Assembly: GCF_902460355.1 (NCBI RefSeq) | Contig: NZ_CABPTO010000001.1 | Location: 248,001 to 312,000 of the forward strand | Length of the DNA: 64,000 nucleotides | Reading direction: 5' to 3' | DNA from: Streptococcus sp. Marseille-P6264 | GTDB taxonomy: Bacteria; Bacillota; Bacilli; Lactobacillales; Streptococcaceae | Shown here: one piece after another, positions 57,340 through 64,000 of the stretch | Layout of the letters: the number at the start of each line of letters is the position of its first letter | Position numbering within the stretch: the first letter of the stretch is position 1 | Notes under the pieces: generated by a model | Database searches by the model: none | Told to the model about the DNA's origin: nothing | Seen by the model: the letters and a program-made list of their open reading frames with translations, nothing else | Position numbers and translations under genes: made by a program

Positions 57340-57852
57340 ATGACAAAAAAACGAAGAAATGATTTATTAGAGCTTTTAAAAGAAGCTCGACAACCTTTAA
57401 ATGGACAATTTTTGGCGGAACAATTTCATGTCACTCGTCAGATTATCGTTCAGGATATTGCCCTACTGCGAGCCGATGGCACTCCCATTATCAGTACTAA
57501 TAGGGGCTATCTCTATAAAGAAAGCAATCAGCCCGCTCATTTTCACAGACTTTTTAAACTCAAACACAAGGCGGATGATATCGAAGCCGAACTTTTGGCC
57601 ATCGTTGATAATGGCGGACGGGTGCAGAATATCATGATTGAGCATCCTGTCTATGGGGAAATCCAGACCTATCTGAAATTGACCTGCCGTCGCGATGTGC
57701 AGCAATTTTTAGAGCAAATTTCAGAGAGCGATTTTCGTGCCTTATCCGAGCTAACAAATGGAGTCCACTACCATCTAATCGAGGCAGACTCTCAGCAGGA
57801 CTTAGACTATATTGAGGAAGCCTTAGCTAGACTGGGCTTTCTGCAAGAATAA
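57340..57852 (+). CDS. niaR: Niacin-responsive repressor NiaR (YrxA)
   Basis: 170 residues. An N-terminal HTH_11 domain (RNDLLELLKEARQPLNGQ, LAEQFHVTRQIIVQDIALLR) is followed by a C-terminal 3H domain with clustered His (HPVYGEI, HYHLIEAD) that binds a metal and nicotinate. It represses niacin uptake and NAD synthesis genes. The ATG at 57340 is preferred to a TTG six codons earlier; neither has a strong SD. It is 38 bp after niaX. Confidence 0.9.
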   Translation: MTKKRRNDLLELLKEARQPLNGQFLAEQFHVTRQIIVQDIALLRADGTPIISTNRGYLYKESNQPAHFHRLFKLKHKADDIEAELLAIVDNGGRVQNIMIEHPVYGEIQTYLKLTCRRDVQQFLEQISESDFRALSELTNGVHYHLIEADSQQDLDYIEEALARLGFLQE

Positions 57853-57876
57853 GCGCAAAGCAAATATTCTAGATTG

Positions 57877-57913
57877 AACCAGTTTTGAAAGAAAGTCAAA
57901 GCTGGTTTTTATA
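57877..57913 (+). terminator. Terminator after niaR
   Basis: AACCAGTTTTGA and TCAAAGCTGGTT pair (with one G-U) around a 7-nt loop, followed by TTTTATATTTT. Confidence 0.85.
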
Positions 57914-57990
57914 TTTTAAATGAACAAGAGACTTTGTCAACTTCCTAGAAATAAGGTAAAATAAGAGAAAGGAATCTGTAGGGGGACAGA

Positions 57991-59280
57991 ATGGCAGCAA
58001 AAGCTAAATACCAAGTTATCATGGATAAAATTATTAGGGACATTGACAAGGGAAGGCTTACTACGGGGCAAAAGATTCCCTCCGTCCGCAAGCTGGCAGA
58101 CCGCTACCATTGCAGTAAAGATACTGCTCAGAAGGCTCTGATTGAACTTCGTTATCAGAAGTACATCTATGCTGTACCTAAGAGTGGCTACTATGTCTTG
58201 GAAAATGACCAAAATAAAAAGGAAGATATAGAGCTGGCTGTGACAGACGACCGCCACCAAGCCTATGAAGACTTCCGCCTGTGTGTCAATGAAACGCTGA
58301 TCGGTCGAGAAAACTATCTTTTTAACTACTATTCCCAACAAGAAGGACTGGAGGAGTTGCGACAGTCAGTCCAGCGCTTGCTCTTGGACTCTGCAGTTTA
58401 CACTTCTGCAGATAATTTAATTCTGACTTCCGGTACCCAGCAAGCCCTCTACATTCTCTCTCAGATTGACTTCCCTAATAGAAAAGAGACCATTCTGGTT
58501 GAGCAGCCCACCTACCACCGAATCAATGATATACTGCTAAATCAGAAATTGCCTTATGAGACCATTGAACGTAAACCGACTGGGATTGACCTGAAAGAGT
58601 TAGAGAGAATTTTTCAAACAAGGCGGATCAAGTTTTTCTATACGATTCCCCGCTTTCACTATCCACTAGGACATTCATACAGTCGTCAGGAAAAGGAAGA
58701 AATCCTTGCCCTCGCTGAGCGTTATGATGTCTATATCGTTGAAGACGACTATCTGGCTGACTTTGACAGCAAGCGGGAACTACCCTTTCATTATATAGAT
58801 GACAGCCAGCATGTCCTCTATATCAAGTCTTTTTCTACCAGTCTCTTTCCTGCCCTGCGCATCACGGCCTTGGCTCTGCCACCACATATTCGAGAAACCT
58901 TTCTATCCTATAAAATAGCGGTTGACTACGACAGTAACCTCATCATGCAAAAGGCTCTATCCCTCTATATTGACAATCTGATGTTTGAAAAGAATCGCCT
59001 AGCCTTGCTGAACCGGCTGGAAACTGAAAAAAATAAGGCACAATTCCTCTTGGACGACCTTCATTTCCCTCTGCCCCACCAGTTGACAACAGATGGCGTG
59101 ATTTTTAACCTCCAATCCCTTCCCTCAGTCAGCTCCCTCAAACACAGCAAGCTGCCGCTGGACTTTTTTGAAAGCAGCTACATTCAGACCTGCCCCTACC
59201 ACTATGCTAAGCTAGGGTTTGATGATTTAAAGGAAAATTTGGAAAAATTTAAAGACTATCTAGAAAAGAGAGTGGGATAG
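57991..59280 (+). CDS. MocR/PdxR-type regulator (GntR HTH fused to aminotransferase-like domain)
   Basis: 429 residues. An N-terminal GntR winged helix (about 1-70: GQKIPSVRKLADRYHCSKDTAQKAL) is fused to a class I aminotransferase-like domain that probably binds PLP (EDDYLADFD, and the Schiff-base Lys in YIKSFSTSLFPALRI). MocR proteins control genes for vitamin B6, amino acids or transport; no such target is adjacent, except the ABC exporter downstream on the other strand. SD AGGGGGA. The last codons (KRVG) and the stop lie within repeat copy 3. Confidence 0.9.
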   Translation: MAAKAKYQVIMDKIIRDIDKGRLTTGQKIPSVRKLADRYHCSKDTAQKALIELRYQKYIYAVPKSGYYVLENDQNKKEDIELAVTDDRHQAYEDFRLCVNETLIGRENYLFNYYSQQEGLEELRQSVQRLLLDSAVYTSADNLILTSGTQQALYILSQIDFPNRKETILVEQPTYHRINDILLNQKLPYETIERKPTGIDLKELERIFQTRRIKFFYTIPRFHYPLGHSYSRQEKEEILALAERYDVYIVEDDYLADFDSKRELPFHYIDDSQHVLYIKSFSTSLFPALRITALALPPHIRETFLSYKIAVDYDSNLIMQKALSLYIDNLMFEKNRLALLNRLETEKNKAQFLLDDLHFPLPHQLTTDGVIFNLQSLPSVSSLKHSKLPLDFFESSYIQTCPYHYAKLGFDDLKENLEKFKDYLEKRVG

Positions 59281-59442
59281 AAATCGGTAATTCGTTAGAA
59301 TTCGATTTCGTCGTCCCACCTCCGCACAGTTGAGTAGGGCTGTAAAAGCTGATGAAATCAGCCTAGTAGAGCCCATTCAACCACTGCGTCTTGCTCGACA
59401 ATCCAAAAACAATTGAGAGGCTAGAACTTTTGTCCCAGCCTC
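59267..59442 (-). repeat. Structured ~176-bp intergenic repeat, copy 3 (inverted)
   Basis: Complement of copies 1 and 2, with high identity over the full length. The left end overlaps the final codons of the MocR-type gene. The right end is 26 bp before the ABC gene stop. It sits between convergent genes and could terminate both. Confidence 0.9.
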
Positions 59443-59467
59443 TTTTCTTTGAATTTTTCCTTGTTTT

Positions 59468-61207
59468 TCAGGCATCCAACATTCCAGCCTGTAACTGGTA
59501 CATCTTCTTGTACGTCCCATTTTGTGCTAAGAGCTCTTCGTGGCTACCAGACTCAATAATGCGCCCCTTATCTAAAACGTAGATGCAATTGGCATCCTGA
59601 ATCGTGGACAACCGATGGGCGATGGCAATGGTGGTTCGCCCCTGCCGCATTTTCCGGAGAGAATGCTGGATCAGCTCCTCAGTCTCCGAATCGATATTGG
59701 CAGTGGCTTCATCCAAAATCAAGATTTTAGGCTTAGTTGCGATGGTTCTGGCAAAAGCCAAAAGCTGTCGTTGGCCACTAGAGAAGGTGGAACCTCGCTC
59801 AGTAACCGGATTATCATATCCCAGAGGTAGTTGGCTGATAAAGTCATGGGCATCAACAAAGCGAGCTGCTTCTTCGACCTCCGCTTGCGATAGATTTTCC
59901 TGATACATGCGGATATTGGAGGCAATGGTGCCGTGGTAGAGGAAGGGATCCTGCAAGACAAGACCGATATTGCGGCGTAACTCTGCTTGACTGTAGTCTC
60001 TGATGTCTCTGCCATCAATAAGGATCTTACCTTTCTCAAATTCATAAAAGCGCAGGAAAAGGTTGATAATGGAGGATTTTCCCGACCCCGTTGATCCGAC
60101 AAAAGCAATCGTCTCACCTTGCTTGACGCTAAAAGAAATGTCCTTTAGAATCTCTCTTTTTCCGTCATAGGAAAAGCTCACATGCTGAAAGTCAATATTT
60201 CCTGCCTGAATCTCAGGTCCTTCTTCCGCTTGTTCAGGCTCAAAGTCTCGACGATCCATCAGTTCAAAAACGCGCTCCGCAGCCACCATGGATGTCTGAA
60301 GAACTGAGTAATTTTGCATGACATCGATCAAGGGATTGAAAAGCTGATTGACATACTGGATGAAAGCATACATGACACCTGCAGTCACTCCAGCTACTTG
60401 CCAGCTCAAGCCAAAATAAGTCAGAATAAGAGCATAAGCCAAGATTTTCAGCAAGGACATAGCAGGGCGCAAAAAGAGGCTGTTCACATTTAGATAGCGA
60501 TTGCTAAAGTCAAAATGTTCCCCATTGATTGCTTCAAATTCTTCTAACAGCCGCTTTTCCTGACCAAAGGCTTGGATAATCCGCATCCCTTCAATACTCT
60601 CAGAAAGTTTGACGTTGAGGTCGCTTAGTTTAGCTCGGACTTGTTTGAGCAAGCGATTGGACAGCCGCTGATACAGGATAATCGAGCCAAGCATGATAGG
60701 CAAAAAGAGGACAATCAGTAGAGTCAGTCGCCAATTCAGAGCCAGCATGGTAGCAATTGTCACCACCAAGATAAGCATGGAGCTGAGAAAATTTGAAAAA
60801 ATACTGCTAAACATATCAGCCACTGACTGGGTATCGTTGGTCAAGCGAGAAACGATAGCCCCTGCTGCTGTCTGGTCAAAGTAAGCCATGCCTAATTGCT
60901 GCATATTCGCAAAAGTTTCCTGCCGAAGATCGCGGACAATGCTGTAGGCCACCCGTGCAAAAGCATATTGCCCCAGAAAAGTAAGGAGTACACGCAAAAG
61001 AAAGAGGCCATAGTAAATTCCCAGCAGATAGAGACCATTTGTGGCTGCTTCTCGGCTGACAAATTGGTCTATATAAGAACGAGCTAAGAGCGGCAAGGCC
61101 GTTGTCACCAGAGTTGTCGCAAAAATAAAAGCTAGAGCCAATAGGCTAATCCATTTGTAGCGCCACATATAGCCTAGGAGGCGTCTAAAAGTTGATTGTT
61201 TTGTCAT
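59468..61207 (-). CDS. ABC exporter half-transporter, catalytically complete subunit
   Basis: 579 residues: six-helix exporter domain (about 1-310), then an ATPase with Walker A GSTGSGKSS, signature variant FSSGQRQ, Walker B ILILDEATANID (catalytic Glu present) and H-loop AHRLST. It dimerises with the neighbouring subunit to export drugs, peptides or lipids; resemblance to PatAB/LmrCD-type multidrug exporters is general. The start overlaps the upstream subunit by 4 bp. Confidence 0.9.
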   Translation of the reverse strand: MTKQSTFRRLLGYMWRYKWISLLALAFIFATTLVTTALPLLARSYIDQFVSREAATNGLYLLGIYYGLFLLRVLLTFLGQYAFARVAYSIVRDLRQETFANMQQLGMAYFDQTAAGAIVSRLTNDTQSVADMFSSIFSNFLSSMLILVVTIATMLALNWRLTLLIVLFLPIMLGSIILYQRLSNRLLKQVRAKLSDLNVKLSESIEGMRIIQAFGQEKRLLEEFEAINGEHFDFSNRYLNVNSLFLRPAMSLLKILAYALILTYFGLSWQVAGVTAGVMYAFIQYVNQLFNPLIDVMQNYSVLQTSMVAAERVFELMDRRDFEPEQAEEGPEIQAGNIDFQHVSFSYDGKREILKDISFSVKQGETIAFVGSTGSGKSSIINLFLRFYEFEKGKILIDGRDIRDYSQAELRRNIGLVLQDPFLYHGTIASNIRMYQENLSQAEVEEAARFVDAHDFISQLPLGYDNPVTERGSTFSSGQRQLLAFARTIATKPKILILDEATANIDSETEELIQHSLRKMRQGRTTIAIAHRLSTIQDANCIYVLDKGRIIESGSHEELLAQNGTYKKMYQLQAGMLDA

Positions 61208-62952
61208 TTTGAAGACTCCTCCTTAAAGCGTTCATATAGTTGCTGATTTTGATAGGTTTGGGCATACCACCCCTGTGCTGCCAGAAGTTCTTGGTGATTG
61301 CCTCGCTCCTTGATACGACCATTCTCCATCACTAAAATCAAATCTGCATGGACAATGGCTGACAGACGATGGGCGGTGATAATGGTCGTCTTGTCAGCTC
61401 GCTCCTGCTTGAGATTTTCTAAAATCACATGCTCGGTCTTGGCATCCACTGCTGACAAGGAATCATCCAAAATCAAAATTTCTGGATTGATGATGAGGGC
61501 TCTGCTCATAGCCAAACGCTGCTTTTGACCACCAGAAAGCGAGACGCCCCGCTCACCAAGCAGCGTATCCAAACCGTCCGACATAGCCTTAATATCCTCA
61601 TAAACACCACAAAGCTGGGCTGCTCGAATGACTTGCTCTTCTGATAGTTCTGGATTGGCGAAGCGGATATTGTCCCGAATGGACAGGGCGAAAAGAATCT
61701 GATCCTGAGGCACATAACCGATCAGGCCGCGCAGATCCTTAAGAGCATACTCTCGGATATCGTGCCTGTTCAGATAAATTGCTCCTTCTTGAATATCCTG
61801 CTCCCGCAGCAAAAGGCGTAGCAAGGTGGTCTTCCCAGATCCAGTCGGCCCGACAATTCCCATAGTCTGCCCTTTTTCTAATGTAAAGTGAATATCCTTC
61901 AACGTCACTTCGTTCTCATAAGCAAAGTAATCTATCTCATAGTCCAGTCGACCATTTTGAATACTGGCAAGTGGATGCTGGGCTTCCTTAACATCCGACT
62001 CCTCCGCCAGCAAGTTCTCAATCCGTTCATAAGAAACAGCTCCCCGCTGGCTGATATTCACTAGGTAACCCATCGCTTGCAGCGGCCAAACCAGCATATC
62101 CAGATAAGTCATAAAGGTAACCAGTTCACCGACTGTAAATTGACCCTGAGAGATAAATATTCCTCCGAAAATCAAAGTCAGAACGTAGGATAAGCCGACA
62201 AAAATCAGCACCATGGGGTCAAACAGAGAATTGTACTTGGCAGCTAAAATATTCTTTTGATAGACTTCTTGATTGATTGCTGCAAAGGACTGAGTCTCCG
62301 CATTCTGATAGCCAAAGGACTTGGTTACTTTAATCCCCGCTACGCTCTCCTGAACTTTATTGTTGAGATCGGAAAAAGCCTCCTGAGCCGCTTTAAAGCT
62401 CTCGTGATTCTTCCGACCAATCAGGCTGGTTCCCCAAGACAGAAAGGGCAGAGGGAGAATAGAAATCAAGGTTAGCCGCCAGTCCAAGACCAAGAACATG
62501 GTGATGAGGGTCACCAAGGCCGTAATAGAAGCATCTACCGCTGACATAACACCACCGCCAGCCACGCTGACTACTGCATTGATATCATTGGTCGCATGGG
62601 CCATGAGGTCACCCGTTCGGTATTTTTGATAAAAACTTGGTGACATTTTCGTAAAATGTTCAAAAAGGCGAAAGCGTAAGATGCGCCCCAGATTATTTGC
62701 AGTGCCAAAGATATAGAGCCGCCAGACATACCGCAAACCATACATGATAAAAGCGGACAAAATCAAAAGGAGAAGATTATAAGCAAGTTCTCTGGCAGTC
62801 AGACTACGCCCAGCAATCTGGTCAATAACCTGTCCAATGACTCGTGGTGGAATCAGATTAAACACACTGACCAGAGACAAGGCCAAAATGCCGATCATGT
62901 AGCTCCGCTTCTCCAGTTTAAAAAACCAGTCCAGTTTTCTGATAAGATTCAT
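61204..62952 (-). CDS. ABC exporter half-transporter, degenerate ATPase subunit
   Basis: 582 residues: six transmembrane helices, then an ATPase with Walker A GPTGSGKTT, signature SLSGGQKQR, Walker B ILILDDSLSAVD, where the catalytic Glu is replaced by Asp, and H-loop AHRLSA. This asymmetry is typical of heterodimeric exporters, in which one site hydrolyses ATP poorly. Its mRNA leader carries a strong hairpin. Substrate unknown. Confidence 0.9.
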   Translation of the reverse strand: MNLIRKLDWFFKLEKRSYMIGILALSLVSVFNLIPPRVIGQVIDQIAGRSLTARELAYNLLLLILSAFIMYGLRYVWRLYIFGTANNLGRILRFRLFEHFTKMSPSFYQKYRTGDLMAHATNDINAVVSVAGGGVMSAVDASITALVTLITMFLVLDWRLTLISILPLPFLSWGTSLIGRKNHESFKAAQEAFSDLNNKVQESVAGIKVTKSFGYQNAETQSFAAINQEVYQKNILAAKYNSLFDPMVLIFVGLSYVLTLIFGGIFISQGQFTVGELVTFMTYLDMLVWPLQAMGYLVNISQRGAVSYERIENLLAEESDVKEAQHPLASIQNGRLDYEIDYFAYENEVTLKDIHFTLEKGQTMGIVGPTGSGKTTLLRLLLREQDIQEGAIYLNRHDIREYALKDLRGLIGYVPQDQILFALSIRDNIRFANPELSEEQVIRAAQLCGVYEDIKAMSDGLDTLLGERGVSLSGGQKQRLAMSRALIINPEILILDDSLSAVDAKTEHVILENLKQERADKTTIITAHRLSAIVHADLILVMENGRIKERGNHQELLAAQGWYAQTYQNQQLYERFKEESSK

Positions 62953-62977
62953 TTCGTTTCCTCATTCCAAACAAAGG

Positions 62978-63005
62978 ACGGACAGCCCCTAATCCGACTG
63001 TCCGT
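62978..63005 (-). promoter_or_regulatory. Hairpin in the 5' leader of the ABC exporter operon
   Basis: ACGGACAG and CTGTCCGT form an 8-bp perfect stem with a 12-nt loop, downstream of the putative promoter and upstream of the start. On the minus strand it is followed by CCTTTGTTT. It could terminate the upstream gene or attenuate the exporter transcript. Confidence 0.5.
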
Positions 63006-63019
63006 TTCTCATTATCTCT

Positions 63020-63048
63020 ATTATACGCTATTTCAGTTAAAAATGAAA
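63020..63048 (-). promoter_or_regulatory. Putative ABC exporter promoter
   Basis: TTTCAT, 17 nt, TATAAT on the minus strand, about 70 bp before the start. Consensus -10, poor -35. Confidence 0.5.
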
Positions 63049-63064
63049 CTCTTGTAAATCATGC

Positions 63065-63736
63065 TCACTTTTTCTTGGTCAGAGCAAAGCTGGTATCCAG
63101 CAAATCAAAAAGCTGCTGATCCGACAAGGTCCCATCCAAGGGCAGGCTGAGCCAGTATTTTTTATTCATATGAAAGGCGGGATAAATCCCTTTTTGTTGA
63201 ATAAGCTCCGCAACTCGGTCACTCTTGACATTTAGAACCTCGATCAGACCACTGCGCTCCTTCTCAAACTTAGACCAGTCGGTCGTCAAAAAAGCTCCGT
63301 ACCATTTCTTGCTATCCTGATGGCGAAAAACAGCGGCTCTATTAGCGCTTTTACGAGAAGCATTTTCCCAAAGATATTCCAACTGCCCTTGATAAGTAGT
63401 CGCCACATAGCTACTCAGTCGCTGACTTTGCTCATAAAGAAAGCCTACTTCCTCAAAGCAATGCTGCCGAATGTGCAGCAAAACCTCCTGACAAGCCGCC
63501 CTGACTTGACCGACAAATTCTCCAGCCATACTTTCCATCTTGACTTGCCGGTATTCGTCACCTGTATCCAAGTCAAACACCTGAAAATCCAGCTCTCCAT
63601 CGGAAATCAGCACATCCATCTGGAAGTCGCCAGCCATAATCTTGGTCGAATAGCTGTATTCTGCACCAGACCTGACAAAGCCATAATCCAGCAAACTTTC
63701 TTCCTTCAGCCTGTATTTGTCAAATAAATCCAACAT
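63065..63736 (-). CDS. MmcQ/YjbR-like protein
   Basis: 223 residues. The C-terminal half (KSANRAAVFRHQDSKKWYGAFL, LNVKSDRVAELIQQKGIYPAFHMNKKYWLSLPLDG) fits the MmcQ/YjbR fold. The N-terminal ~100 residues form an additional domain with acidic stretches. Function unknown; no catalytic residues recognised. It begins 11 bp after cutC and is likely co-transcribed with it. Confidence 0.8.
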   Translation of the reverse strand: MLDLFDKYRLKEESLLDYGFVRSGAEYSYSTKIMAGDFQMDVLISDGELDFQVFDLDTGDEYRQVKMESMAGEFVGQVRAACQEVLLHIRQHCFEEVGFLYEQSQRLSSYVATTYQGQLEYLWENASRKSANRAAVFRHQDSKKWYGAFLTTDWSKFEKERSGLIEVLNVKSDRVAELIQQKGIYPAFHMNKKYWLSLPLDGTLSDQQLFDLLDTSFALTKKK

Positions 63737-63747
63737 GAACTTGCCTG

Positions 63748-64000
63748 CTAAAATACTACTTTGGTGCCGTGCAATTGATCAACACCCAAAGTGTCAGCAA
63801 TCTCAGCACGATTTTCCAGGTTGATTCCACCACCAGGTAAAATTTCTATCCGCCCTGCCGCATGCTCAATCAATTCATCCAGCCAAGCTAAATGCTCTAG
63901 AATAGACACTGACGCTGGCCCGCCATGAGTCAAAATCCGCTTCACTCCATGTTCAACCAGCCAATCTAACTCTCCAAACTGATATTCAGCAGGAATAGCA
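63748..64000 (-). CDS. cutC: Copper homeostasis protein CutC-like, C-terminal part
   Basis: The frame stays open through the right edge of the window, so the N-terminal part is missing. The visible part contains FGELDWLVEHGVKRILTHGG, GRIEILPGGGIN and the ending VDQLHGTKVVF, all typical of CutC TIM-barrel proteins. A GTG inside the frame at 63945 is not the true start, since clear CutC residues precede it. A link to copper is historical and weakly supported. Confidence 0.85.
   Translation of the reverse strand, partial: AIPAEYQFGELDWLVEHGVKRILTHGGPASVSILEHLAWLDELIEHAAGRIEILPGGGINLENRAEIADTLGVDQLHGTKVVF

Noticed and set aside
59468..62952. ABC exporter named patAB
   Set aside because: Streptococci have several heterodimeric exporters of this type; nothing in the sequence singles out PatAB, so no symbol was given.
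63748..63945. Complete small protein starting at GTG 63945
   Set aside because: The frame continues upstream to the window edge with clear CutC residues, so it is the C-terminal part of a longer gene.

Overview
The window is a gene-dense, low-to-moderate GC Firmicute chromosome segment. The CiaRH system, the msm/gtfA raffinose cluster, SpxA, the NiaX-NiaR pair, a stand-alone pyrR-pyrP-pyrB group and the mscL/dnaG/rpoD neighbourhood point to an oral Streptococcus, most likely of the sanguinis/gordonii type. The species is an inference; the genus is well supported. I see no rRNA, tRNA, IS element, prophage or CRISPR array. Nearly everything is core metabolism, transport or regulation.

Layout. 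1-5.1 kb: a DUF1275 membrane protein cut by the left edge, uridine kinase, a Gfo/Idh oxidoreductase overlapping a DEAD-box helicase, PgdA deacetylase and glyoxalase I. 5.1-10.6 kb: ciaR-ciaH, a Pro/Gly/Gln-rich membrane protein with a CiaR-box-like promoter, the first copy of a structured intergenic repeat, and pepN. 10.8-15.8 kb: pstS-pstC-pstA-pstB-pstB-phoU. 15.9-19.7 kb: spx, a UPF0223 protein, an inositol-monophosphatase-like enzyme, an rRNA methyltransferase, and ribF. 19.8-34.8 kb: a sugar island in which aga-msmEFG-gtfA-msmK (raffinose-type sugars) leads into galK-galT-galE (Leloir pathway), with msmR and a LacI-type regulator divergent, followed by birA. 34.9-39.3 kb: a SufT-like protein, rpoD, dnaG, mscL, rpsU. 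39.4-44.7 kb: an S51 peptidase, a methyltransferase, and a decaying module of DUF4956, VTC polyphosphate-polymerase-type, M56/BlaR1-type and BlaI-type genes. 44.9-50.5 kb: two flavin oxidoreductases, rapZ-yvcK-whiA, ridA. 50.7-57.9 kb: a nucleoside hydrolase plus ECF S component behind a terminator-bearing leader, pyrR-pyrP with a PyrR attenuator, pyrB, and niaX-niaR. 58-64 kb: a MocR-type regulator, a heterodimeric ABC exporter, a YjbR-like protein and partial cutC.

How genes work together. Raffinose-type sugars enter through MsmEFG powered by MsmK. Aga releases galactose for GalK/GalT/GalE, and GtfA phosphorolyses the sucrose moiety. Direct repeats suited to MsmR, cre-like sites and a palindrome before galK suggest layered control. 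PyrR controls uracil uptake, with pyrB next to it. NiaR probably controls NiaX.

The most interesting region is 40.8-44.3 kb. BlaI-type palindromes (CTACA-N2-TGTAG) sit upstream of a VTC/DUF4956 operon beside a BlaI/BlaR1-like pair, suggesting a proteolysis-relieved repressor governing a polyphosphate-type operon. In this genome the module looks broken: an in-frame stop in VTC, an apparent internal deletion in DUF4956, and an in-frame stop plus a frameshift in the M56 gene. The second notable element is a ~176-bp multi-hairpin repeat present three times at gene 3' ends; one copy supplies the last codons and stop of its host gene.
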